NCBI GenBank assembly: GCA_021030905.1
Contig: JAGFMI010000013.1
Coordinates: forward strand, 930,001 to 994,000
DNA length: 64,000 nucleotides
Direction: 5' to 3'
Source: Pyrenula massariospora
Taxonomy: Eukaryota; Ascomycota; Eurotiomycetes; Pyrenulales; Pyrenulaceae
Part shown: positions 33,056 through 44,748 of the stretch, piece after piece
How positions within the stretch are numbered: position 1 is the stretch's first letter
Layout of the letters: every line of letters starts with the position of its first letter
The notes under the pieces: generated by a model
Seen by the model: the letters and a program-made list of their open reading frames with translations, nothing else
The model's database searches: none
What the model was told of the DNA's origin: nothing
Position numbers and translations under genes: made by a program

Positions 33056-33881
33056 TGTGAAAGAGATGAAAGGGAAGACGAATATGGCTTTGAAGGGCTG
33101 TGAGCTTTCAACGTTAGCTTTGCAAAGCCGCTACCTTCATTCCGCCCATTGGTTCCCAAACCGCTTGAGGCACTCCAGCTCAAGAGAACTTTATGCACGG
33201 TCTTATGCAATCTTGGAAGGGACCGCAAAGTTTCTGGTGGAGTTCCAGGCATGGAGAGGCTTTCACTATTGGTAAATGCTATGATGGCTGGGGCTTCGGC
33301 AACTTGCGGCAATGCTTAGTGTCCCGCCCTCAAGCATCAGTCAGCAATCGCTCGGCATCTTGCACCCTAATCTATGCCCTATTTGATCCTCAAATCGCGA
33401 GCGGCCGGTATAACGCACGCTTTCTGGGGCAAAAAACACGAAGTGTCATTTCGCGAAATAAGACCATTTGGAGGCTATTGGTGACGCCTTCTTGCTCAGA
33501 GGCCTATCGTGCCATGAACACAAACGCCGCACGCTGACAGAGATGCCCAAGCCGACATGATCTGTAGGCGAAAGTGATACTTACCGAAACGAGAAATTTG
33601 CTACCGTTCACTACGCAAACTGGATAAACCCTGCTACATTTGCAGGCGCAACAAGTATTTATGGAAGCTCAAGGACTTTGGTATAGAGTGCGGGATGCGA
33701 CGTTGAATAAATATATTGATGCTACAAAGCAAATCTTCCTCGTATAGGGTGTAAGGGAGTATCTGTTGCTCCTCCAGCCATATGCCTATGGGGTATCTCA
33801 TGCAATTTCCAAAATGACGCCGCACAATGCACCATGCTCCATGAATCAGTACGCCTAAATTGGACGCTGATCTCACACTAT
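33056..33881. other. Intergenic region, BRE4-type gene promoter
   Basis: No gene supported; short frames only. It should carry the promoter of the downstream minus-strand gene and the 3' end of the next one. Confidence 0.4.
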
Positions 33882-35093
33882 TTAGGCAAACCAGCTATCG
33901 TCCAGCTCGCCGTCAAGGTTCAGCATTGAATCATCGTTCAGATATTCTTCGCCTTTTTTCTGCTCCGAGTCTGGCGGTTGACCAAAACTATTATCCCGAA
34001 GAAAACTGTCGAAGTCGTTCGTCTCATCCAAAGCTGGCAAGTCGAAGGGGTTGCTGTCGACGATCGGTGCAGACGTTGCACCTGCATCGACGGCACTCGT
34101 ATCGAACATGCTGAATTCGTCTTCAGCTGCGTTCGCATAGGATTCCAGGCCGGGCAACAAAGTAGTCACTTGGGGTGGGTCTTCTACTATGTTCGCATTT
34201 TCTCCCATTTCAATCCCAGTATCGATGCCTTGACCATGAGAGGCGTCTTTCGAACCGTCAAGGTTTAGATCCAGATCGTTAGTAGAATTTTCGTCCCCAG
34301 GTGGACTTCCGAAGATAGAATCAAAGTTGATATCTGCACTGGCTGATAAAGGTACTTCACTGGCAGGAGCATCAGTCTCCGCCATGTCTACCTTCTCTTT
34401 GACTTGTCCTTCAGTGTTCTCCGCTTTCTTTTCGATCAAAGCGGCGCCATCTTTGCTTGCTGCTCCACTAGTAGACTCCTCTACGATGGAAGCATCTTTG
34501 GTGGCACTTGGCAGTGGACCACTCGAGTTCTCCTGGTCTGTATTTGTGGTCGGATCTGATATCATCTTTTTATTCGTTGTACCCTCAGCTGACTTTACAG
34601 TCGTGGAACGCGTACTAAGTGATGCATCTGCGTCTGCTTTTTGGCGTTTATTCGGCGCCTCTTGCTCTCCGACAACCGGCTCGCTCTCTTTCAAAGTCTC
34701 GAGTTTGCGCTTTGTGGTCGTTGAGGGGGCAGCTACTTGCTTAGCAGCTTCGCGCTTTGCACGTAATTCTCTAAGGTCATGTTCCAGCAACCACTTGACG
34801 TCCAGCTAGAGCATAATGTTAGGTGTGTTGCATGTGAGCCGCGGTAAGTCTTACAATTTCGGTTTCGAGATTGTCCAGCGCGTCTCGGCATTTCCTTGAG
34901 GTTCCCACAATCACGTCTTTTGTCCTCGGTCCTTCCCCTTTAGTGTCTTTGAAGTATCGGCCAAGCTGAATGATCTGCGTAAGGGCATTGTGAGTCAAAA
35001 GGCCGGAGCCAAGATCTCTTGCGAGCTCACCGTCCCTGACCACATTCCTTCAATCGTCTTGAGGGCATCCAAAGAGGCGTCGAGCGTGGCCAT
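33882..35093 (-). CDS. Disordered acidic protein with N-terminal coiled coil
   Basis: Three exons: 35093-35031, 34974-34855 and 34805-33882, with introns of 56 and 49 nt, all phase 0, giving 368 residues. The N-terminal about 80 residues are helical and include CRDALDNLETEILDVKWLLE and HDLRELRAKREAAKQ, a likely coiled coil. The rest is Ser/Thr/Asp/Glu-rich, with a basic KKRK-like patch (TTKRKLETLK, NKRQKAD) that could be a nuclear signal, and repeated acidic-aromatic motifs (INFDSIFGSPPGD, DEFSMFDTS, NDFDSFLRDNSF). This layout recalls a transcription cofactor such as a Mediator tail subunit; that is inference from composition only. The gene model is well supported by clean joins. Confidence 0.7.
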
Positions 35094-36115
35094 GATGAGT
35101 GTAAATCTGCGTTGAAGTGGAAAAAATCTTGGTAACCAATTCGAGACGAGTGTGTTTGATCAAGTGTAGGTGGCGTGGTGTCCGAAAGCGGGGTGTGCGC
35201 ACTTTATAAAGTCTAATGCTTCCACTGGTAGTGACGAGTCACCAGGCAAGGGCTCATGGTAGCCCTTCTAGAAAAGTGAATCGCTCATTGGCAACATTGT
35301 GAATGGCACCTGATTAAACCTTGGTCTGTCCGCGCCTGCTACTGACAGGTGAAGGACGTCGTTGGTGAAGGATTGTTGAGAGAGTGCTTTGTGAGGTGAC
35401 AGTTATTAGTACTTAGAGCAGTCGACTCCGGGCAAGCACAGACTCTTCGCGATATCACGTGTTGCTCTAACCGCATTTCACATGGCCCACGGAAGAACGT
35501 CGGTCCATCCCGGCCATGCCCCCACTGACAGCCTTTTCGATCTCGCTTGATGCTGCACAAGTGCACCCCCCCAATCCAACTTGTTCTGTCTTCCCTTGAG
35601 TCTTTTTTCCTCTCTCTCTTCCAGTTTGCCGCAAAAAGTTCTTGGGACTCGCAATTGGGGGCGTCGGGAATCTTGAGCGACCTTTTCCCTCTCTTTTCCT
35701 TCCTCTTCTCCGTTTCCTGTCGCTCGTCCTTGTCCGGTCCTACAACAGCTTGCTGGTGCAGCTTGCCGCCCGCCGCGCCCTCGAGCTCTTCCCCCCCCCT
35801 GTGACTTGATTCTTTTGGTTTGCGCGCGGCCAACGTCCTTGTTCGAGTCTTCTTCCAGCATATTATCTCTTGGCACAAAGCAGCCAATACTCAGATCAAA
35901 ATTGTCGCAGTTGGGACCTTTGACGACATATTTCCAGAGTCCAATAATTTGGTTGTCTTGAGCTCGACCGTTCTTCGTCCTACATTTCCATCAACTCGCA
36001 TCTTGTTGCCAATTTCAACCTCAAGTATCCGCTACGCTTAATAACGTGTAATATTTCGTTGGCCACCGTCTCGAAGTTAATTTGTCGCAACATCAACATC
36101 GTTTCTGTTGAAAAT
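35094..36115. other. Divergent promoter and long 5' leader of the RRM gene
   Basis: About 1 kb between two divergent genes. The part near 35570-35800 is strongly pyrimidine-rich (TTTTTTCCTCTCTCTCTTCC), typical of fungal core promoters. A 5' UTR intron is possible but cannot be placed with certainty. The open frames here are low-complexity and probably not coding. Confidence 0.45.
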
Positions 36116-37926
36116 ATGGCTGATAGCATTCCTCCCCCGGGAACTTCCACACTCCCAATGCCACCCCAGTCGACTGGTGCTCCAGGGCAGCAGGCTTTTG
36201 ACGGGGCTCCTGGGAGCAACCCTCACATGCCTCCTCCACCTCTACCTCCAGTCGTCATACCGCAGAACAACAACCCGATCCCCACTGCGGTCTCCTCGCC
36301 GATGGCTGGTGGTGTCCTATCGCCTACCAGCGCAGGCGGGCTAGTCAGGCGCGCGGCGCCTGAACCGAACAAAAGAGCTTTGTACGTTGGGGGATTGGAT
36401 CCCAGGGTCACGGAAGATGTTTTGAGACAAATCTTCGAAACGAGCGGGCATGTGCAGAGCGTGAAGATCATTCCGGACAAGAACGTAAGTCTGACTCTGT
36501 GGAGGGCGGTCGGCGGCGGTCGATAATACTGTTTCCTCCACTATTAAGTGTTTACCTCCGTGATGGTAATCACGTGAACGCTAGGCTCAGCCAAACACAC
36601 AAACAAAATTTTCTTTTTGTATTTTCAAAACAACCGCTGACCATTACCTATATGACAGCCACCTTCCCAGTTCGCGTCAAAGGGTTTGAACTACGGATTT
36701 GTGGAATACGACGACCCAGGCGCAGCCGAACACGCAATGACAACTCTCAACGGACGCCGAGTCCATCAATCGGTGAGTGGTGGTCTCCGTTGGGTCTGAA
36801 AGTCGACTTATTGACTAAATTTAGGAAATCCGCGTGAATTGGGCCTATCAATCCAACAGCTCGAACAAAGAGGACACTTCCAACCATTATCACATCTTTG
36901 TTGGCGACTTAAGCAATGAAGTCAATGATGAGGTGCTTCTTCAAGCTTTCTCGGCTTTCGGTGGCGTTTCTGAAGCTCGGGTTATGTGGGACATGAAGAC
37001 GGGCCGTTCTCGTGGATATGGCTTTGTTGCTTTCCGTGAACGTCCCGATGCCGAAAAAGCCCTCTCTTCTATGGACGGCGAGTGGCTTGGCAGTCGCGCG
37101 ATCCGCTGCAACTGGGCAAACCAAAAAGGACAACCAAGCATTACCCAGCAACATGCAATGGCAGCCATGGGCATGACGCCGACCACTCCATTCGGCCACC
37201 ACCATTTTCCTACTCATGGCGTCCAGTCTTATGACATGGTGGTTGCCCAGACCCCTCAATGGCAGACTACATGTTACGTCGGCAATTTGACACCCTATAC
37301 GACTCAGAACGACTTGGTGCCGCTCTTCCAGAACTTCGGCTATGTGGTCGAGACTCGCTTCCAGTCGGACCGCGGCTTCGCCTTTATCAAAATGGACACT
37401 CATGAAAACGCGGCCATGGCTATCTGTCAGCTCTCTGGCTACAACGTCAACGGTCGACCTCTGAAGTGTTCGGTATGTGAAGTAATTTCAATCCATGGGG
37501 CTAGAAGTTAATGCTATATAGTGGGGCAAGGACCGTCCGCCGACCGGCCAATTCGACAATTACTCTCCTCAGACTGCCGCTACTCCTAGCGGATACAGCG
37601 CCCAGCCTTCTCCATATTTCCCTCAGTATGGGGGTGGCGCTCCTGGCGGCCCTGGTCCAATGACTCCTCAGGGTATGTATAAAGTGTCTAGGGAATTTCT
37701 CTCTAACTAACTGACAGCAACAGGTCCAAGCCCAGGCGGTCGTGGTTGGGACGGCAATCAACAGGGCGGCTTTGGCGGAGTTGGTGGTGCCATGGGTAAT
37801 CAGTTCGGCGGCCTCCCTGGTGGAGCCGGTGGTTTCGGTCGTGGTCAGATGCCTCCGAGCGCCGGTGGATATGGCCAGGCTCCCGCCGCTGGCTTTGGGA
37901 ACGGGTATGGCCAATACCAAGGCTAG
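36116..37926 (+). CDS. TIA1/Pub1-type RNA-binding protein with three RRMs
   Basis: Cytoplasmic/nuclear mRNA-binding protein of the Pub1-TIAR class, linked to U-rich RNA and stress granules. Five exons: 36116-36484, 36671-36772, 36825-37472, 37522-37672 and 37724-37926 (490 residues). The Pro-rich N-terminus is followed by RRM1: RNP2 ALYVGGL; after the first join SKGLNYGFVEY is RNP1. RRM2: HIFVGDLS and SRGYGFVAF. RRM3: CYVGNLTPY and RGFAFIKM, ending GYNVNGRPLKCS-WGKD. The tail is Gln/Gly/Pro-rich (GGFGGVGGAMGN, GYGQYQG), a prion-like low-complexity end typical of the family. All joins keep the frame (total 1,473 nt). Very similar order and spacing to known fungal homologues. Confidence 0.93.
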
Positions 37927-39525
37927 AGCACCTGGTCTCATCATGCTTCTTCAGTCTTGCACAATCATCTGGCCTGACCTCCTTTGGGGAACATGGCATC
38001 ATCATGGTGGAAATTTGTCAATGTCCTGAAGTCAACGTCTTTCTTTGTTCTAGTATGGATTGGCAGAAGATCGGATTCCTCCTGTTGGGTCAAAATCGAA
38101 ATACCCTTTTGTGTTCAATAACGCAAGCGTCTCCGGGATCTCATCTGAGGAGCCTGCCGAAAAATTGTCATCGTTTTGCGCTCATCGTTCACATGAGATG
38201 CTTTTTCATCCAAGGTCATTGAAATCGATCTGCTTATTCGGCCCAATACCCCCTTTGCTTGCGCTTGATTATGTAGTCTTTGCTTTTCATTCCCTAGCGC
38301 CATTGGCTTTGACCACCAACATGGATAGGGATTAATTACTGAGACACGGGCGTTCTAGCGAGCATCAATGGCATACTTTACTAGACTTCTATTGTTTTGC
38401 TGTGTATGCGTGGGGTCAGCCTGTAGTGAAGTTGTTCGGCTAGACCTCTTGTATGTGCTACATGCTGGGAGCGAGATTTCCTCAAGTCACAGTGGGCACG
38501 AGAATAAAATCATTCACAATCAACATGCACGGTTGGCAGCAGTCCCTTGTTTCCCATAAGTACGAGCTTTGTACTGCGCACGGAGTCGTGAAATGCTCCG
38601 CATTCTGATCTTGCGACATGGGCCCGCCGCAGCTCAAGGGACAGCTGCTCATAGCCACGTTCTCAGTCAATGACACTCTCGGCCTTACGTATATGATGGC
38701 CCTTTAGATCATCATTTCATACACGTGTTTGACGTACCCCCGAAATACTGACCGAAGATACCAAGGCGATCAGCACTCTATATTGCCTGGTCAGCTTTCT
38801 GTGCAAGCTCCGGAGTTGTCAAAGGGTGCTACGCGAGTGTCAGGAGTAGGAACGCACGAGCTTCAAGAGGACGTCGACTAAGGATGATTTCTTGACGTTG
38901 ATATCGATAAGCTGACGGCCACGGGTGGCTCGTATCCATTTGATCCAGACCCAGGGATACTGGAGCAGCGTCTATCAGAGCTAGAGACAATCCTAGGTGG
39001 GGAAAAGTGTGATGGACACTGGCCGGTCAGTATCACCATGGCGACGAGGAAGATGACCGATGTGGAAGCATCTACGCATTGAGAAAGGATAGCCAGGCTA
39101 TTCCACGATAAAGCGAGATTGTAGAGTGCCCGAGAAAATGGATTGCTGAGAACTGTAGACTCAAATATGGCATCTTTTTCTTGCTCAAGGCATATTGCAT
39201 GGTACCTCTGCCTCGTGACCTTTCTGCGCCACTAGAGCCATATGACAGATGGAATAGGTTACAACAGAGCGAGAGAAATCCACAAAAAACCAGAAGACCA
39301 TGAAATGAGAAGCAAAATTGTCGAGATTGAAAGGTCGTTCCCCTCATTGAGGTGCTGGCCAGTTGAGGATGAAATGTTTGGCGCCTTGGCGGCAACGCGC
39401 TCCACCTGCCTCGTGTGGCGCTCGCGTTTTCTCCAAATGCAGCTCTCTCGGTCACGGAGCAACCAGGAAGTGGTCAATGAACCCGCGACTTGCAAACAAA
39501 CATGAATTGATCGCGGACGTCGTGG
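37927..39525. other. Intergenic region without a recognisable gene
   Basis: 1.6 kb holding the RRM gene 3' UTR and the Pif1 promoter. Short open frames near 39072-39505 overlap on both strands and show no family features. No repeat noted. Confidence 0.45.
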
Positions 39526-41872
39526 ATGCTTCTTTCCAACTCCCTGCTACTTGGACCCGTCCTAAGATGTGTCCCTCGTAAGGCATTACCTCTCCTCGGC
39601 GAGAGCGTCCGTGTTACCGACATCACCATGCTTGGAAACGCTGTACGTCAGTACTCAGGACCTCAGAGACCACTCCAAAACAGACCTTCATCTGCGAATC
39701 TTCAGAAGACTCCCGAGTCAAATAAACGCAAGTTTGAACGTATGCTCGGCAGCTCTAGCAAGCTCAGCAATCTCCACAGTGGTGTCTACTTTGACGAGAA
39801 CGATTTCGAAGACGATGCGAACCTCAACTTCGAAATCGACGACCCTCCAGCAAAGCACCCAATTACTCAGCCATCTCCTCTAAAAAAGAACCTCTCTGAG
39901 CTCGTATACCCTCCAAGCACAAATACAGAGCTAACCACCGCTCCACTTCTTTCAAGTAGTGCTCCAGTCTCATGGTCGTCATCCCCCCAAGAACATCTCC
40001 TTCCCCCTCCAGCCAAGAAGCCCACCAAGAGAGGAAGACTGCCATGGATCGACAAGGATGGCAATGACACGAGTGTCACGCAACTGCCCGGCGAACCATT
40101 CACACCTTTACCAAAGGATAGATCAAACAAATCTCCTTATCCCTGGAATCAAACTGCGTCAGCCATAAAAGATGGACAGAAAGAGATTCGAAAACGCAAG
40201 AGGGAGGCCTCAAATGTTGTCGCGGATCCAGCGTCAACGACTGTATCGTCCAGGAAAAAGATCCCTGTACCATTTCTCAGCGAAGAACAAAAAGTCGTTC
40301 TACGAGCCGTGGTGAATGAAGGAAAGAGCGTGTTCTTTACTGGCTCCGCAGGGACTGGCAAGTCCGTACTCATGCGTCAAATTATCGAGAACCTCAAAGC
40401 AAAGTTCAAGCAAGAACCTGATCGTGTTGCTGTAACAGCCTCAACAGGATTGGCGGCCTGCAATATCGAAGGTATGACTCTGCATGGTTTCGCTGGTATT
40501 GGGCTTGCAAAGGATGCTGCTCCTGAACTTGTCAAGAAAATCAAACGGAACCAAAAATCATATACAAGATGGATGAGGACAAAGGTTCTTATCATCGATG
40601 AAGTCTCTATGGTCGATGGCGATCTCTTCGACAAGCTTGAGCAAATCGCACGAGCTATCAAAGGCAATGGACGTCCCTTCGGAGGTATTCAAGTGGTCTT
40701 GACGGGCGACTTCTTTCAGCTACCTCCTGTACCTGAACGAAACAAGGCTTCCAAATTTTGCTTCGCCGCACAGACATGGAGCACCGTCATTGAGCATACA
40801 ATTCTTCTCAATCATGTGTTCCGTCAGAAAGATCCCGAATTTGCTTCTATCCTTAACGAGTTGCGGCTTGGCAAACTGTCACCGAGCGCCTCAACATTTT
40901 TCAGAGCTTTATCACGCCCCTTGAGCTACGAGGATAATCTTGATGCAACAGAGCTGTGAGTGATATGACCCTAGTTTGGGACATCATACTGACCTTTGCC
41001 CAAGCTTTTCCACAAAGAACGAGGTTGACAGAGCGAACAAGGAGCGAATGGACCGTCTTTCAGGCGAATTATTTCAGTTTCGTGCGAACGATTCAGGATC
41101 AGCAGATCCCCAAACTATTGAAAATCAACTGAAAAGCTGCATAGCTCCGCCACTGGTCGAGCTCAAAAAGGGTTCTCAAGTCATGCTGATCAAGAATATA
41201 GATGAACAATTGGTCAATGGCACACTTGGTCAAGTTATCTCTTTTATGGACGAGTCTATGTTCACTTTCTATAAAGAGGAAGAAAGCGCATATCATGAGG
41301 CGACTAGTGGCGTTTCCGACAGTGAAGCTGCCTTGAACGCCAGAAGGAAGCTCAAGGCGTTCAGAAACAAAGATAAGAATGGACAGAACAGCTCGGCGGT
41401 GGTCAGATATCCAATGGTCCGATTTTTCGTCGCTGAAAACCAGACCCGTGACCTTCTATGTATGCACGAGGAATGGAGAGTAGAATCTCCCAAAGGTGAA
41501 GCCTTGGCAACCCGCAAACAGATCCCCCTGATACTGGCGTGGGCGCTCTCGGTTCACAAAGCACAGGGTCAAACCCTGCCTCGCGTTAAAGTCGATCTTG
41601 GAAAGACATTCGAAAAGGGCCAAGCCTATGTGGCTCTTAGTAGAGCTGTTGAGAAAGATGGGCTCCAGGTGGTCAACTTTGAGCCAAGGAAGGTCATGGC
41701 TCATCCTGAGGTCGCCAAGTTTTATGCCGGGCTAGTCGATGTGAGCTCGATGAATGCAAAGAAAAGTGCAAGCTCTACAAATGGAATATCCGCAAAGGAT
41801 TATGAGCAGCGGTTCGTCGATCTAGATTCTGATGAGGAAGATGAGAAACAGATGAGCTATGCCCATGCTTAG
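39526..41872 (+). CDS. PIF1: Pif1-family 5'-3' DNA helicase
   Basis: ATP-dependent DNA helicase for mitochondrial DNA upkeep, telomerase removal and G-quadruplex unwinding. Two exons: 39526-40955 and 41005-41872 with a 49-nt intron (GTGAGT...GCCCAAG) joining ATE-LFSTKNEVDRAN; about 765 residues. An N-terminal hydrophobic/basic stretch (MLLSNSLLLGPVLRCVPRKA) could target mitochondria. After a disordered 240-residue region come Walker A GSAGTGKS, motif Ia TASTGLAACNI, Walker B IIDEVSM, motif III GDFFQLPPV, the Pif1 signature region (LNHVFRQKDPEF), and motifs V-VI SVHKAQGQTL and YVALSRA. All catalytic motifs are intact. An acidic tail ends the protein. Confidence 0.95.
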
Positions 41873-42432
41873 AGAGGGAGAAGTGATGTATATCTGGCTT
41901 TGCTGCGCCTGTGCCATAGTGTATATGTCTATACGGCTCTCTGAAAGTTTCTACCTTGTCATCATGATAGAGCTACGTTCGTTGCACACTTAATTTCGGG
42001 ATATCTCTTGTATCTTACCGGAGTCTTTGAGCGATCTAGAAATTACCGATATATTGGTACCCTAAGACTATTTTTCACTGCGAATTAATTAGTAGAATGT
42101 TGATGAGGACCGGTGATTACCGCGTTTATCTATTTTGCGGCTGTGCTGTACATACTTGATTGCACATGCTCTCGCCGATCAAGCAGTAGCTATGCGTAAA
42201 CTTGTGAGTATTCTCCCAGAAGAAAGGTCAGAGGTTGCTTGGTAAAGTCTGGACTGATGCAGCTCAACTCGATGCCAAGCCTTTCCTCCGCAGACATGGC
42301 CCGGAAGTTAATAACTACACTAGATGACAGGTGCGAACCTGAAGCTCATTACGAGGCAGAAATCAATTATTATGAAAATGCCAAACTTATCAGAATATCT
42401 TCAATGACAGGAATTTCTAACAAAAAGAAAAC
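41873..42432. other. Intergenic region between Pif1 and Edc3 genes
   Basis: Tandem gene spacing of 560 nt: Pif1 3' UTR and Edc3 promoter. No gene seen; the small frame at 42239-42451 has no features. Confidence 0.5.
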
Positions 42433-44748
42433 ATGGCCGCTGAGTTCATAGGCTACACAGTTCTCGTCACGCTCAAGCATCCACCTGGGGCTCAAGTACA
42501 AGGAATCGTTCGTGACGTGGTGGGACAAACACTGGTCCTGCACGATGGTAAGCCTTTGGTCAGGGACGCTTGATCGACCCTCTGACGATCTTCAGCGACC
42601 CAATATTGGGACGGCCGTCGCTTGCCCATCTTTCACGTAAACGCATCGGACATTAAAGACCTCGACATCTCTCCACAACAACGACAAGAGTCCCTGGCTA
42701 ACAAGAGTCAGACAATTTCTGCGCAGGAGAATGTACATCCGGCTCATCAGCAAAACCATGGCGGTCCTGCACCTAGTGCTCTACCTTCGTCTCTACCCAC
42801 CTCACAACCCTCCTCTACAGCGTCTTTTGTCGACCCAGCCATCTTGAGTTACTCTAAGCCGCCTATTTCTACTCGCACAGCATCTATAGACAGCCTCACG
42901 ACCGCAAAACCTACTATGGTTTCTCCGGTTATGATAGCAGACAATGATAAGCCCCTCACGGTGAGCCCAGCACAGACTGCTAAAAGAGAGAGAAAGGGCT
43001 CTACAGCGACAGCAATCTTGACAGAACCTTTCAATTATATGGCCATTGATGAGAAAAGCCTTTCGGAGGTCAACGATAGCAAAAGAGAGCTGCAAGCGAA
43101 CCGTGTGGCCAATGGGACCGACAAGCACGGGCAAGTTCCTGGGAAGAAAGCCAAGCGAGGCCGAAAGGCCAAGGACGCTGGTACTCAGTCTCCTTCTCAG
43201 ACGGCTCCGGGCATCATTGACATCAAGGATCTTACACAGTCTCCTATGGCTGCTAAAAAGACAACAAATAAGGCCAAAGGCTGGCGTCAGACGCCTCTGG
43301 TTCAGGAGGCTACTTCTGCAAGGAAAAAGGATCGTCACCACCGCAAAGCTCTAACCGAAGATCCTAATGGTTGGGCTAGTGAAGAAGCGACGGACATACA
43401 GGATCTAGGCGACTTTGATTTCGAACAGAACCTGTCCAAATTCGACAAAAGGCGCGTGTTTGACGATATCCGAAAAAATGATACAACAACTGATGCAGAG
43501 CGCCTTGTAAGCTTCAATCGGAAATCCAAGCCCGGCACGAACGGGGGTAGAAATTTGCACTATACAGAGAATGTCCTTGATCCGCCACAGCCGAACAATC
43601 TTTGGAAAAGCGAAGCAGGAGAGACCGAGGAAGAAGAACAAGAGGAGAGCAACTACAGTGGTAGCAAGGGCTCTCGACGCGGCATATCGCGTTCCCGCAG
43701 AAAAGAATCGTCTCGAAAGGGGAGCGGTATCTTATCAAACGCGGCTGGTCCTACTTCGAAGCTCAGTCGAGGCGCATCTTCTCTGACCACTTCTCCTCGT
43801 CCACCGTCAACTCGATTTGGTGCGAATAGCGCGACTTCAACCGCGGCCGGCAATGCCTCCCAGGGTTCCAAGCACAATGGCTCCTTTCGTCTCTCCAGTA
43901 CGAATAAAACCTGTCCAACCATATCATCTTTCCAAGTACTGGCAATTGAATCGTCGTGTCTTTCAGAATTTGGAATTGGAGAAGATGTAATCGCTGAAAA
44001 TGCAGGTAGAGGGATCGCTGACACTGTTTTCAGTCTCTCCAAGAGCTCTGCTGTGCTAGGAGTACCTATCATTTTAGTCCTTGTCGGAAATCATAAGACC
44101 GGCGCTCGAGCTGTAGCCGCAGCACGCCACCTGCGCAATCATGGAATTAGAGTGACGGTCTGCGTCCTTGGTGGAGAACGGGAAGCTGACCTACTGGAGA
44201 CTCTACGACGGCAAATCGACATGTACCGCAAAAGCGGCGGCTGGGTTGTCAGGTGGGATGAGTACCATACCCGTGTCAACAGCGGAGTGGAGCAAGCGCC
44301 TCGTGTGATTGTTGACTCGCTCCTCGCCACACACATAACCTTCGATTTGCTCCGACTAGACGATCAAGCTGTGGCTTTTGAAATGGTCAGATGGGCAAAT
44401 AGGGTCAAGAAAGCGGCGCCAGAAAATGTAGTGATGAGTGTTGATATGCCTTTCGGCATCGACCCTAACAGTGGCGATTCGACGCTAATTGATGGGGCGC
44501 CTCTTTTGCTCAACAGCTCTCATGTCCTTTGTCTAGGAAGCCTTAAAGCTGGTCTCGCTGGGATGCTGTCCAGGTTCCATGACCAGGAGCAAGAGGCCGA
44601 AGTCGAGATTTCTATATTCCTTGTCGATATCGGCATTCCGGCTGCGGCGTGGAAGAAATACGGGCCAAGTTCTCGGAGACGGGGCGGTATTGATTGGGGG
44701 AGGGAGTGGGTCGTTGAGGCGAAATTCATTCCCGCCACGCCGAGTTGA
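42433..44748 (+). CDS. EDC3: Enhancer of mRNA decapping Edc3
   Basis: Scaffold that activates the Dcp1/Dcp2 decapping enzyme in P-bodies. Two exons: 42433-42547 and 42596-44748 (48-nt intron, phase 1); 755 residues. N-terminal LSm-like domain crosses the intron: MAAEFIGYTVLVTLKHPPGA, QVQGIVRDVVGQTLVLHD then ATQYWDGRRLPIFHV. A long Ser/Lys-rich disordered region follows. The FDF domain is DFDFEQNLSKFDKRRVFDDI near residue 300. The C-terminal YjeF_N domain has Rossmann features: LVGNHKTGARAVAAARHL, VDSLLA, SVDMPFGIDPNSGD and CLGSLKAGL. Full family architecture, intact. The start ATG lies before the LSm domain and outside longer open frames, in good ATGG context. Confidence 0.95.

Noticed and set aside
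34327-34809. 160-codon plus-strand Ser/Ala/Val-rich frame
   Set aside because: Antisense of the disordered acidic protein gene, which has well-formed splice joins.
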